From positions 1-35,664 of the forward strand of contig JAFRMA010000104.1 in assembly GCA_017430925.1 (NCBI GenBank): DNA of 35,664 nucleotides, in the 5' to 3' direction. This stretch comes from Solobacterium sp. GTDB taxonomy: Bacteria; Bacillota_I; Bacilli_A; Erysipelotrichales; Erysipelotrichaceae. Positions 26,415-34,532 of the stretch are shown here, one piece after another. The notes under the pieces are model-generated. The model was given only the letters and a program-made list of their open reading frames with translations. It was not told where the DNA came from and did not search any database. The translations under genes and the position numbers were made by a program. Each line of letters starts with the position of its first letter. Within the stretch, counting starts at the first letter, position 1.

Positions 26415-26439
26415 ACAGCGGACCGGAACAGCCCGCTGT
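26415..26439 (-). terminator. Possible weak terminator after the upp-DUF1146 pair
   Basis: ACAGCGG and CCGCTGT (26415-26421 and 26433-26439) pair around an 11-base loop, just after the DUF1146 stop. The following bases (TATGATATAAT) contain the next promoter rather than a T-run, so termination may be weak. Confidence 0.4.
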
Positions 26440-26445
26440 CTTCAA

Positions 26446-26643
26446 TTATCCCCGGTAAATAAATCCCAGAACAAACCCGGCAGTCAGATAAGCCAGTGCC
26501 ATCACCAGCATGGCATAGAGTAACTGTGCCTGCCAGACATGGTTTGCCTTGATGATCTTTTCAAAATTCACTGCGCTCATGGCATAAAAAGATAACACCA
26601 GGCAAAGGATATAGATTCCGGTTTCAAGAAAGAATGAAGCCAT
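26446..26643 (-). CDS. DUF1146 (YwzB-like) small membrane protein
   Basis: 65 residues with two membrane helices joined by a short polar loop containing FEKIIKANHVWQAQLLYAM. This loop and helix pattern ('.EK....N...QAQLLY..L..ALGY') is the hallmark of DUF1146, a short Bacillota membrane family found near the ATP synthase operon in relatives. Function is unknown. Its start codon shares one base with the upp stop (TAATG), so the pair is coupled. The pairing with upp supports a conserved neighbourhood in which the atp genes would often lie nearby; none are in this window. Confidence 0.85.
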   Translation of the reverse strand: MASFFLETGIYILCLVLSFYAMSAVNFEKIIKANHVWQAQLLYAMLVMALAYLTAGFVLGFIYRG

Positions 26644-27263
26644 TACTTTGTGCCGAAAATACGGTCACCGGCATCTCCCAGACCCGGAACGATATATCCG
26701 ATTTCATTGAGATGGTCATCCATGGCTGCGAGATAGATATCCACATCCGGATGTGCTTCCTGTACGGCTTTGGCACCTTCCGGAACACCAACCAGACAAA
26801 TCAGTTTAATGGATTTCGCACCACGTTCCTTAACCAGGTTGATCGCGGCTACAGCACTTCCTCCGGTCGCCAGCATCGGGTCAACGATCATTACGATCGC
26901 ATCTTCCAGATTCTTCGGGAATTTGGAGAAATACTCCTGCGGCTGCAGGGTTTCTTCATCTCTGTATAATCCGACAAAGCCGACTTTTGCGGTAGGCACC
27001 AGACGGCGGATACCGTCCAGAAGACCAATACCTGCACGAAGAATCGGAACGATCACCACTTCTTTACTGAGTTCATAGCCTACACACGGGCCCATCGGAG
27101 TTTCGATATCAATCGGCTGTATAGGCAGGTCACGGCAAATCTCATAAGCCATCAGTTCCGCAATCTCATCGAGATTCTCACGGAAATCCTTTGTGCCGGT
27201 GTTCTTATTACGCATAAGCGTTAATTTATGGGTAATTAATGGATGATTTAATACTTCCAGCAT
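26643..27263 (-). CDS. upp: Uracil phosphoribosyltransferase
   Basis: 206 residues, the normal length of Upp, which makes UMP from uracil and PRPP. The PRPP-binding [11 protein letters not shown] lies at 126-136, and the uracil-binding C terminus [16 protein letters not shown] is intact. The early part [22 protein letters not shown] is typical, split here across residues 7-28. AGGAGG precedes the ATG at good spacing. It has a clear promoter at 27290-27318 and is followed by the coupled DUF1146 gene. Confidence 0.98.
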   Translation of the reverse strand: MLEVLNHPLITHKLTLMRNKNTGTKDFRENLDEIAELMAYEICRDLPIQPIDIETPMGPCVGYELSKEVVIVPILRAGIGLLDGIRRLVPTAKVGFVGLYRDEETLQPQEYFSKFPKNLEDAIVMIVDPMLATGGSAVAAINLVKERGAKSIKLICLVGVPEGAKAVQEAHPDVDIYLAAMDDHLNEIGYIVPGLGDAGDRIFGTK

Positions 27264-27289
27264 AAACTGCCTCCTGTTTTTCTTCTTTA

Positions 27290-27318
27290 ATCATATTTTA
27301 ACCACAGGTAAAAAACAA
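27290..27318 (-). promoter_or_regulatory. Promoter of upp
   Basis: On the minus strand, TTGTTT (27313-27318) and TATGAT (27290-27295) are 17 bases apart. The leader of about 20 bases holds the AGGAGG ribosome site. No hairpin that would suggest PyrR attenuation is seen. Confidence 0.6.
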
Positions 27319-27360
27319 CTGTTTCCGGGTGATATCCTGCACTGTCGCAATCCCGTGATT

Positions 27361-27371
27361 TATACTATACT
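27361..27371 (+). promoter_or_regulatory. -10 elements immediately before the GT-B-like gene
   Basis: Two overlapping TATACT hexamers occur at 27361-27366 and 27366-27371, and ATG begins at 27378. A start near the usual 7 bases downstream would give a leader of 0-5 bases with no ribosome site. The -35 region (around 27338-27348) is a poor match, so confidence is moderate. Confidence 0.4.
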
Positions 27372-27377
27372 TTATTC

Positions 27378-28457
27378 ATGAAAGTACTGGTTGTCCCGAA
27401 AATCAATGTGTCTCCTGCCTGGATATTGTTTGTGCAGGAAATTTTGGATATGTTAAACCGGAATGGTATAGAGACCGCTGTCAGTGCGCCTAAAGATACG
27501 TATAAACATACAGCTTTATACCCCTATACACCGTTATCCTCCTCAGTCCTGGATAAGTTCAGAAAGATCAATCCGTCAGGTTATGAAGAATACTGTTATT
27601 CTTCCGGGATATCCAGACAGCGTTATCTGAAAAGTGATACGGAGACGGTAAAAAGCGTAATCGATGCCTTTCATCCGGACTATGTCCTGGACCTGGGAAG
27701 ATTCTCCGCGATCATCGCCGCACGGATGACCAATACACCATATATTTCCTACGTGAACGGCGCCATGTACAGGAATCGTTCGTTTGATCCGGTGATGATC
27801 CGGGAAGTGAACAGCGTATTATCTTCCAGCAAGGTTGAACAGGTATTCCGCCTGAATGAATTATACAATTACGCGCATGGATGTTTTACTTTGGGATCTT
27901 CCACCTTGAATCTTCTGCCGGAATCTGCGGAAGTCCTGCGCATCGGCAGAACATACCGGAAAGAAACCAGAGAAGAGAATCCCCGGAATGTCTGCGTATA
28001 TCTCTATGAATCCGGCATAAAGAAAAACCGCCTGAGGACCCTTCTTGATGAAGCATATAAGGGAGCTCCCTACACCATCGAAATCTGGTATCCGGGCAGT
28101 GATATCGGTAAGGAAGAGAATCTGCACTATGCGTCTTCGATACGGCATTCCCAGCTGGATCGCGCGCAGGTACTGATTCATGACGGAGATGATTACTTAT
28201 TCCATCAGGCGGTACTGCGGGGAATACCGCAGCTGGTCATCACCGACGGAAGCTGGAAACGCAGCTGGTATGCGGCAACAGTCTCAAGAAATGGTTTCGG
28301 TACCAGTCTTCCGGAAGAGGATCTGAGTGTACGCACAGTATATGAGAGTTACCGCAGACTGCTGGCGAATGAGCATTATTCCCTGAATGCAGGTAAATTC
28401 CAAAAAGAAGCCCAGTCTCTTCCGGGACTGGACAACCTGCTTACTCTGTTTGACTGA
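27378..28457 (+). CDS. Degenerate GT-B glycosyltransferase-like protein
   Basis: 359 residues of mixed alpha/beta character. The N terminus (MKVLVVPKINVSPAWILFVQ) and the C-terminal half (VLIHDGDDYLFHQAVLRGIPQLVI around 265-288) follow the layout of UGT/MurG-type GT-B enzymes, in which a donor loop 'HxGxxT..EA...G.P....P' precedes a strand. Here the loop is HDGDDYLFHQAVLRGIPQ, lacking the usual HGG-x-x-T, so activity is uncertain. No signal or membrane span. It has no Shine-Dalgarno sequence. Its 3' end overlaps the convergent SGNH hydrolase gene by 17 bases. It could be a different nucleotide-sugar-binding protein. Confidence 0.65.
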   Translation: MKVLVVPKINVSPAWILFVQEILDMLNRNGIETAVSAPKDTYKHTALYPYTPLSSSVLDKFRKINPSGYEEYCYSSGISRQRYLKSDTETVKSVIDAFHPDYVLDLGRFSAIIAARMTNTPYISYVNGAMYRNRSFDPVMIREVNSVLSSSKVEQVFRLNELYNYAHGCFTLGSSTLNLLPESAEVLRIGRTYRKETREENPRNVCVYLYESGIKKNRLRTLLDEAYKGAPYTIEIWYPGSDIGKEENLHYASSIRHSQLDRAQVLIHDGDDYLFHQAVLRGIPQLVITDGSWKRSWYAATVSRNGFGTSLPEEDLSVRTVYESYRRLLANEHYSLNAGKFQKEAQSLPGLDNLLTLFD

Positions 28458-29145
28458 AGACAGATTCGATTACCTTGAGGATCGTATCTGTTTTTTGTTT
28501 GTCTAAATCGATTTTAACTTTTTCCGGATCTTCCAGAATTCTCGGCAGTTCGAAGTTAAACGTCGAATCACCAAAGAAATCCTGTCCAAGTCCGCTGACT
28601 TCCGGACTGACTTTTCCTGTTAACAGACGGCAGAATGAAGCCGCGATCAGGAAATCTCCGTATACCCCGGCATGTTCGCCGTCTTTCCAGAACAGGTCGA
28701 TATCGGGATATTCCTGCAGGATTCTCTGCCAGATCATACCGACCGGGCATAACAGGGCATTGTTAGCCTCTGCCAGTTCTGTCAGGGTATCGATCATTTT
28801 CTGCTGGTTTTCCGGGAAACGTTTTTCAGCCCATGTCATATACACTACAGGTTTTGTATGGGTACGGTGACAGAGATCTATGATCTCCTTTCCCATAGCC
28901 ATCGTGGATTCTTTCGCGGGGAACGGATGCGCTGCCTGCTGGATCACGCAGTAGTCATAGTTACCGTACATCAGCTGATAACGCAGAGAGAAATACTCCT
29001 TGCGGTGCCATTCCAGTTCTCTGCCGGAATACGCCAGCATTACTGCTTCGGTTGTTTCACCGGTGGTGATCTTTGCGAAGCGGGCAAACAACGCAGGCAT
29101 ATCATTGAAGAACGTATGACTGTTACCTAAAAATAATACTTTCAT
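28441..29145 (-). CDS. SGNH/GDSL-type hydrolase-like protein
   Basis: 234 residues. Block I reads LFLGNSHTFF, with S9 as the nucleophile, and block V reads KDGEHAGVYGDFLIA with D155 and H158, matching the SGNH hydrolase triad layout (the D-x2-H pattern). No signal peptide, so a cytosolic esterase or deacetylase acting on sugars or lipids is possible. GGAGGG precedes ATG. It is the last gene of the operon, two bases after the ABC exporter, and ends inside the convergent GT-like gene with no terminator between. Confidence 0.8.
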   Translation of the reverse strand: MKVLFLGNSHTFFNDMPALFARFAKITTGETTEAVMLAYSGRELEWHRKEYFSLRYQLMYGNYDYCVIQQAAHPFPAKESTMAMGKEIIDLCHRTHTKPVVYMTWAEKRFPENQQKMIDTLTELAEANNALLCPVGMIWQRILQEYPDIDLFWKDGEHAGVYGDFLIAASFCRLLTGKVSPEVSGLGQDFFGDSTFNFELPRILEDPEKVKIDLDKQKTDTILKVIESVFSQTE

Positions 29146-29147
29146 GG

Positions 29148-30998
29148 TTATCCCTCCAGGGCTTCTTCAGCCAGTATCTGTTTTTCTGTTTCCAGAGCTT
29201 TGTGGAACTGGGTTTCGTATAGTTCACGGTAGACTCCGTTCTTACTGACCAGATCACGGTGTTGTCCGCGTTCAACGATTTCTCCGTCCTTGACGACCAG
29301 AATCTCATCTGCGGCAAGGATCGTAGACAAACGATGTGCAATCAGGATACTTGTACGTGACGCGATCAGGGGATCGATGGCTTCCTGGATCTTACTCTCG
29401 GAGATGGAATCCAGGGATGCGGTGGCTTCATCGAAAATCAGCAATGCCGGATCTTTCAGCAGTACTCTGGCAATGGACAGTCTCTGTTTTTCACCGCCGG
29501 ATAGTTTCAGACCACGGTTACCGACCATGGTGTTATACCCTTCCGGCTGGGCCATGATAAATTCATCGATATTGGCTTTCCGGCAGGCTTGTTTGATTTC
29601 TTCCTCGGTAGCGTCCGCTTTGGCATACAGCAGGTTATCACGGATCGTACCGTTGAACAGATAAGTATCCTGGGTAACGACACCGACATTTCTGCGCAGA
29701 TAGCCAAGATCCAGTTTACGGACATCAATATCGTCAAAGAGTACTTCCCCTTCCTGTACGTCATAGATTCTCGGAATCAGGTTCACCAAGGTACTCTTGC
29801 CGGAACCGGAAGGACCGACAATGGCGATACTGTGACCGCTCTCCAAAGTGAAATTAACGTCCTTAAGAATCTTACGTGATGGTTCGTAGGAGAAACCGAC
29901 ATGGCGGAATTCCACCTTGCCTTCCGCATGATCCGGAGTAACCGCGTCGGGCGCGTTCTCAATCTCTACCGGCATATCATAGTACTCAAAGATACGCGTA
30001 AACATGGCCATGGACCGGATCCAGTCCACCTGGATATTCAAGAGAGAGTTTACCGGGCCATACATACGATTTAACAAGGCAATCAAAACGGTGATATCAC
30101 CGACACTGAGGTCCTGGTGATACTTGATCATCAGGATACCGCCGACAAGATATAACGTCATCGGTCCGACACTGGATACTGTACTCATGACCACACGGAA
30201 CCAGCGGCCAGCCATGGACTCCTTGATATTGAGATCGATCATTCTCTGATTCGCGTTGACATACTTATTGTATTCGTAGTTTTCCCGGGTAAAGAGTTTT
30301 ACCAGCATTTGTCCGCTGACTGACAGGGTTTCATTGAGGATACCATTAATTTCATCTCTGCTTGCCTGTGCTTCCCTGGTCAGTTCCCAGCGGGTCTTTC
30401 CGGCTTTCCTGGTCGGCAGGGTCAGTAACGGCATCATGATGATCGCAACAACTGCGATGATCCAGTTCTTCTGGAACATGGCAATAGCCGCGATAATCAA
30501 AGTCATGACGTTGGAGATAATACTGGTAAATGTTGAAGTAATCACTCGTTCCACACCGGAGATGTCATCGGTCATACGAGTGATGATATCTCCCTGGTTA
30601 TTTGTAGTGAAGAAACTCTGCGGCATTTTCTGCAGATGCGCGAACATTGTGTTACGCATATCAAATGTGATGTGCTGGGAGATCCAGGTGTTCAGATAAC
30701 TTTCCAGAACTCCGATCAGATTGGCTCCTAACGTAACCAGCAGGGATAATACCAGCAGTTTGATCAACATGTTCAGGTCTCTGCCGATTAATCCCTCATC
30801 GATGATCCTGCCGGTCAATACCGAAGGCATCAAACTGAATACAGAAGACAACAGGATGGCAACCAGCACCAGGAAGAGTTGTTTCCAGTAGGGTTTCAGG
30901 TAGGAAAATACCCGTAGTAATAATTCTTTGGTAACTTTCGGACGGTTTGCTTTTTCTTCTTCGGTCAGATAACCCCTGCCCATACGGCCTCTGCTCAT
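29148..30998 (-). CDS. ABC exporter, fused permease and ATPase
   Basis: 616 residues with a six-helix exporter-type membrane domain (about 38-325) fused to an ATPase. Walker A GPSGSGKS is at 395-402, the signature LSGGE at 499-503, Walker B with IFDEATAS at 521-528, and the H-loop in LIAHRLST. The layout fits MsbA/BmrA-like half transporters that dimerise to export lipids, drugs or peptides; there is no C39 peptidase domain. AAGGAGG precedes ATG, which overlaps the upstream membrane protein gene by 4 bases. Substrate unknown; a single half transporter implies a homodimer. Confidence 0.95.
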   Translation of the reverse strand: MSRGRMGRGYLTEEEKANRPKVTKELLLRVFSYLKPYWKQLFLVLVAILLSSVFSLMPSVLTGRIIDEGLIGRDLNMLIKLLVLSLLVTLGANLIGVLESYLNTWISQHITFDMRNTMFAHLQKMPQSFFTTNNQGDIITRMTDDISGVERVITSTFTSIISNVMTLIIAAIAMFQKNWIIAVVAIIMMPLLTLPTRKAGKTRWELTREAQASRDEINGILNETLSVSGQMLVKLFTRENYEYNKYVNANQRMIDLNIKESMAGRWFRVVMSTVSSVGPMTLYLVGGILMIKYHQDLSVGDITVLIALLNRMYGPVNSLLNIQVDWIRSMAMFTRIFEYYDMPVEIENAPDAVTPDHAEGKVEFRHVGFSYEPSRKILKDVNFTLESGHSIAIVGPSGSGKSTLVNLIPRIYDVQEGEVLFDDIDVRKLDLGYLRRNVGVVTQDTYLFNGTIRDNLLYAKADATEEEIKQACRKANIDEFIMAQPEGYNTMVGNRGLKLSGGEKQRLSIARVLLKDPALLIFDEATASLDSISESKIQEAIDPLIASRTSILIAHRLSTILAADEILVVKDGEIVERGQHRDLVSKNGVYRELYETQFHKALETEKQILAEEALEG

Positions 30999-32725
30999 AT
31001 TGCGCCTCCTTCTGAATCTTTGTGTCTGAGATAAATCACCAGTAATCCGATCAGGCTTATGACCGATACGGCTGCCGATAATTTCTGGAGTTTTGTGCCG
31101 GTATACTTCAGGAGATAGTGATGTATGCCGGACTGCGCATGAATCTGTATCCTTCCGGAGTAAACATGCTGCGAAGTGTAGACTTTGTCCAGGATCTTTC
31201 CTGCAGAATCTGTTTCAAATACCTGATATCCCTTATACCAGGATACCGGTAACAAAAGCCACTCTTCTTCACTCAGATCTGTAGTGAAGGATATCGTAGT
31301 ACCTCTGCGTTCGTAGGGAATTCCGGCATGGTTGTATTCCAGATCATCGATCTGTGTACCTACGTTGTAATAATCATAATAGTACGCCTGGGGAAGATAT
31401 TCACCAAATGCCAGTTCTTCCCAGTTCCATCGTGACTCTTCGATGATCACATTCGCGTATTTCCGCTCGGTGAACAGTTCCTCTGTTGTCGCATGATCAT
31501 CAATTGTACGTACCTGTTCGGGATCATTGATACAGGAGAACAAGAATGAGAGGTTCAGTACCGACAAGGCAGTGATTCCCAGCATCAGATACTTCCGTTT
31601 CTTTTTCTCCATGTACTGCAGGGTGTACGCAATGATCAGGCAGCCTGCGCACATGGCCGGTGTATACAGGCGGGAAGGAAACTGCAGGAAGGAGATCGCA
31701 GAGATGCGGTACAGAGGAACCAGTGAAGAGGAACACAACAGTACCAGTACATACAGGATCAGTGTTCTGGTGATATGCTTGTTTTTCGGCACAGAGAGAT
31801 ACCCAAGCGGCACTAACGTCAGGAAACATCCCAGATTCTTATAGCGGTCTGCCGTGTCCACTCCATATGCGTAGTTCCACTGCATGCGGAAATCCGAAAA
31901 GAAATCGCCGGCCAGTCTGGTTACAGGAACCATGAACTCCTGTAACATCGTGTTCTCGATATGGTGGACAATCAGATCCTGGGCAAAGTACTGTTCCAGC
32001 ATGGGCATAAAGTAGATACAGGTCAGTCCGAATCCCAGGCATCCCGCCTTGACGATCGTCAACAGGATACGCGGATGTCTGCGGATGGTTCCGGCATAGA
32101 GGATACAGACAAAGACAAGAGCCAGAAATGCCAGTACGCAGGAGATCAGATGCGCATGCGCCAGCAGAGCGAAGATGACTGCCGCATACACCCAGCGATC
32201 CCTGTGCTTCACAAATACTTCGTAAATACAATCCAGGAACAGCGGGAAGATTGCCAGCGCCAGAATCTCCCCCAGAGCTGCCCGGATAAAGATATCAGTC
32301 ACGAAGTAGTTGGCTGTCGTGTACAGAAACGCGGAGAATACCGCCAGGTCCAGCCGGTGAAAGATCTTGTCGATCACACGCATCATATTCAGGTTGGCGA
32401 AGAATACGCAGGCAAACACCATCAGTTTGAAGATACGCACGACCGGCAGATGACATACATGCAGTAAAACAGACGGAATCATCAAGTACAGATCACTGTA
32501 GAACAACGGAGACGCATAACCATAGCCGAAGTTCTTGTTCGGATAGATTGCCAGAGGGAATTGTTTATCCGCCATGGCATTCCATACTCCTTCGATCCGG
32601 CTGAGATGAAACTGAAGATCATGACCGTTGTATATGGATGACGAAAAGTACGGAAACACCACAAAACAAGTGATTGCCAGCGCAAACAGTATCTTTTTCA
32701 GCTTGTCTGTGTTTCCCTTATTCAT
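30995..32725 (-). CDS. Polytopic membrane protein with PTPS-related (PF10131-like) domain
   Basis: 576 residues with about 10-12 membrane helices and a large extracytoplasmic C-terminal domain (about 400-540) before a last helix. The N-terminal loop reads SIYNGHDLQFHLSRIEGVWNAM then NKNFGYGYASPLFYSDLYLMIPS (given in pieces), matching the '6-pyruvoyl-tetrahydropterin synthase-related' membrane family in its 'GHD..FHL.RI' and 'GYGYA..LFY.DL' motifs. The loop of acidic residues after TM1 is like GT-C glycosyltransferases, so a role in surface polymer glycosylation is possible. It starts one base after the pepF stop and overlaps the ABC gene by 4 bases. Confidence 0.82.
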   Translation of the reverse strand: MNKGNTDKLKKILFALAITCFVVFPYFSSSIYNGHDLQFHLSRIEGVWNAMADKQFPLAIYPNKNFGYGYASPLFYSDLYLMIPSVLLHVCHLPVVRIFKLMVFACVFFANLNMMRVIDKIFHRLDLAVFSAFLYTTANYFVTDIFIRAALGEILALAIFPLFLDCIYEVFVKHRDRWVYAAVIFALLAHAHLISCVLAFLALVFVCILYAGTIRRHPRILLTIVKAGCLGFGLTCIYFMPMLEQYFAQDLIVHHIENTMLQEFMVPVTRLAGDFFSDFRMQWNYAYGVDTADRYKNLGCFLTLVPLGYLSVPKNKHITRTLILYVLVLLCSSSLVPLYRISAISFLQFPSRLYTPAMCAGCLIIAYTLQYMEKKKRKYLMLGITALSVLNLSFLFSCINDPEQVRTIDDHATTEELFTERKYANVIIEESRWNWEELAFGEYLPQAYYYDYYNVGTQIDDLEYNHAGIPYERRGTTISFTTDLSEEEWLLLPVSWYKGYQVFETDSAGKILDKVYTSQHVYSGRIQIHAQSGIHHYLLKYTGTKLQKLSAAVSVISLIGLLVIYLRHKDSEGGAI

Positions 32726-32726
32726 C

Positions 32727-34529
32727 TTACTTGTTTAGTACCTCCGCGAGTTTTTCTGCTTCATCAAGTAATGCGCCGAACTTGTTCAAGGCAAGATCAA
32801 TAGGTTCTGCCGTAAGCAGGTCTACCCCGGCATGTTTCAGTTCTTCCAGAGGATACTGACTTCCGCCCATGGACAGGAATTCCAGGTATCTCTCCGCATT
32901 CTCCTGATCCCTGCGGATCATTTCGGAGATCGCTACAGCAGAACTGTATCCTGTCGCGTAAACATAGACGTAGAACGGACGGTAGAAATGCGGGATCCTT
33001 GCCCATTCGTACTGTACTTCTTCATCTACGGTCAGTTCCGGTCCGAAGTATTTCCTGATCAGACCGAGGTATAACTGGTTCAGGGTTGCGGGATCCAGGG
33101 CTTCACCGCGTTCTGCCATCGCATGCGCTTCCATCTCGAATTCCGCAAACATGGTCTGACGATATACGGTACCCTTGAAGTTCTCCAGATACTGGTTGAT
33201 CAGAACCAGACGTTTCCGGGGATCTTCGGTCTTGGCCAGCAGGTTTTCAATCAACAGGTTTTCATTGACCGTGGATGCGACTTCTGCCACAAACAGGGTA
33301 TATCCGGCATAGTGCGCAGGCTGGTGTGTATTGGCATACCAGGAGTGCATGGAGTGTCCCATCTCATGGGTAATTGTCGATACGCTGTCCAAAGTGCCGG
33401 TGAAGTTGGTCAAGATATACGGATTGGATTCATAGGTTCCGGAAGAGTATGCGCCGCCGCTTTTCCCGGTATTCGGGTAGACATCGATCCAGCGGGAATT
33501 CAGGCCTTCTCTGACCTTGTTGACATAACTCTCACCCAGAGGACGGATCGCTTCCAGAAGTAATTCCTGCGCTTCCTCATAGGTATAACGCTCTTCGTTT
33601 CCCCTGACTAAAGGTGCGTACAGATCGTAGTAATGTAATTCCTCCAGCCCCAGAAGACGTCTGCGCAGTGCCACATACCGGTACATCTCCGGCAGATGCG
33701 CGTTCACTGTCTGTACCAGGTTGTCGTAGACCCCAAGCGGGATATTGTTCTGCGCTGTGGACATCTCACGGGAGCTGTTGTAGTGTCTTGCCTGGGCTTC
33801 TGCGGCAGCTGCCTTTACGGCTGCGGAATAGGTAGACGCAAATGTATTGATATGATTCTTATACGTATCATAGAAGCTGAAGAATGCGTTCTTTCTCAGG
33901 GTGCGGTCGTTGGAAGACTGCAGGGTGATGTAGTTCGAGCCGTGGACTTCATGGGTATTTCCGTCCTGGTCGGTTACCGGCGCAAATTTCAGATCCGCGT
34001 CCTGAAGATTCTCGCTGATGATTGCAGGCGCGCCAAGTACTTCCGCAAATCTGGCCAGTAATTCCTCCTCTTTCTCTGAGAGTGTATGGGGTTTGCGGAT
34101 TCTCAACTGTTCCATCAGGAACCGGTAATCTTTCATCACCGGGTCATTCTCAATGTTTTCCAGTTCTTCTACAGTAAGGGACAAGATCTCCGGCTGCGCA
34201 AATGCCAGCATCGTCAGGATCATCACGTATTTTCCGTACATCCGGGCATACATCTTCTGCGGTACTTCCTCACGCAGATCTTCACTTCTGCGCAGTGATG
34301 CGTAACAGAACAGATTATCCAGTTTCCTTTCCAGTTCGCTTTCCTTGCCGAAGTATTCCGCGATGGTCTGCGCATCTTTCAGTTTTCCCGCATAGGCTGC
34401 GCATTCTGCCGCACCGGTGTCGATCTGTTCAAATGCCTTTTCCCATTCTTCATCACTTTCGTACAGGGAAGACAGATCCCACTTGAACTTCTCTTCAATG
34501 TCTTTTCTATCTCTTACTGCTTCACTCAT
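32727..34529 (-). CDS. pepF: Oligoendopeptidase F (M3B peptidase)
   Basis: 600 residues, standard for PepF, a cytosolic zinc endopeptidase that cuts peptides of roughly 7-17 residues. The zinc motif HEMGH is at 388-392, inside STITHEMGHSMHSWYANTHQP split here, and the third ligand is in the downstream FVAEVASTVNE. The N-terminal FKWDLSSLYES is the usual opening. GAGAGGAAG before ATG lies in the end of the upstream gene, three bases before. The C terminus ends with GALLDEAEKLAEVL. It is co-transcribed with the radical SAM maturase upstream. Confidence 0.97.
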   Translation of the reverse strand: MSEAVRDRKDIEEKFKWDLSSLYESDEEWEKAFEQIDTGAAECAAYAGKLKDAQTIAEYFGKESELERKLDNLFCYASLRRSEDLREEVPQKMYARMYGKYVMILTMLAFAQPEILSLTVEELENIENDPVMKDYRFLMEQLRIRKPHTLSEKEEELLARFAEVLGAPAIISENLQDADLKFAPVTDQDGNTHEVHGSNYITLQSSNDRTLRKNAFFSFYDTYKNHINTFASTYSAAVKAAAAEAQARHYNSSREMSTAQNNIPLGVYDNLVQTVNAHLPEMYRYVALRRRLLGLEELHYYDLYAPLVRGNEERYTYEEAQELLLEAIRPLGESYVNKVREGLNSRWIDVYPNTGKSGGAYSSGTYESNPYILTNFTGTLDSVSTITHEMGHSMHSWYANTHQPAHYAGYTLFVAEVASTVNENLLIENLLAKTEDPRKRLVLINQYLENFKGTVYRQTMFAEFEMEAHAMAERGEALDPATLNQLYLGLIRKYFGPELTVDEEVQYEWARIPHFYRPFYVYVYATGYSSAVAISEMIRRDQENAERYLEFLSMGGSQYPLEELKHAGVDLLTAEPIDLALNKFGALLDEAEKLAEVLNK

Positions 34530-34532
34530 ACG

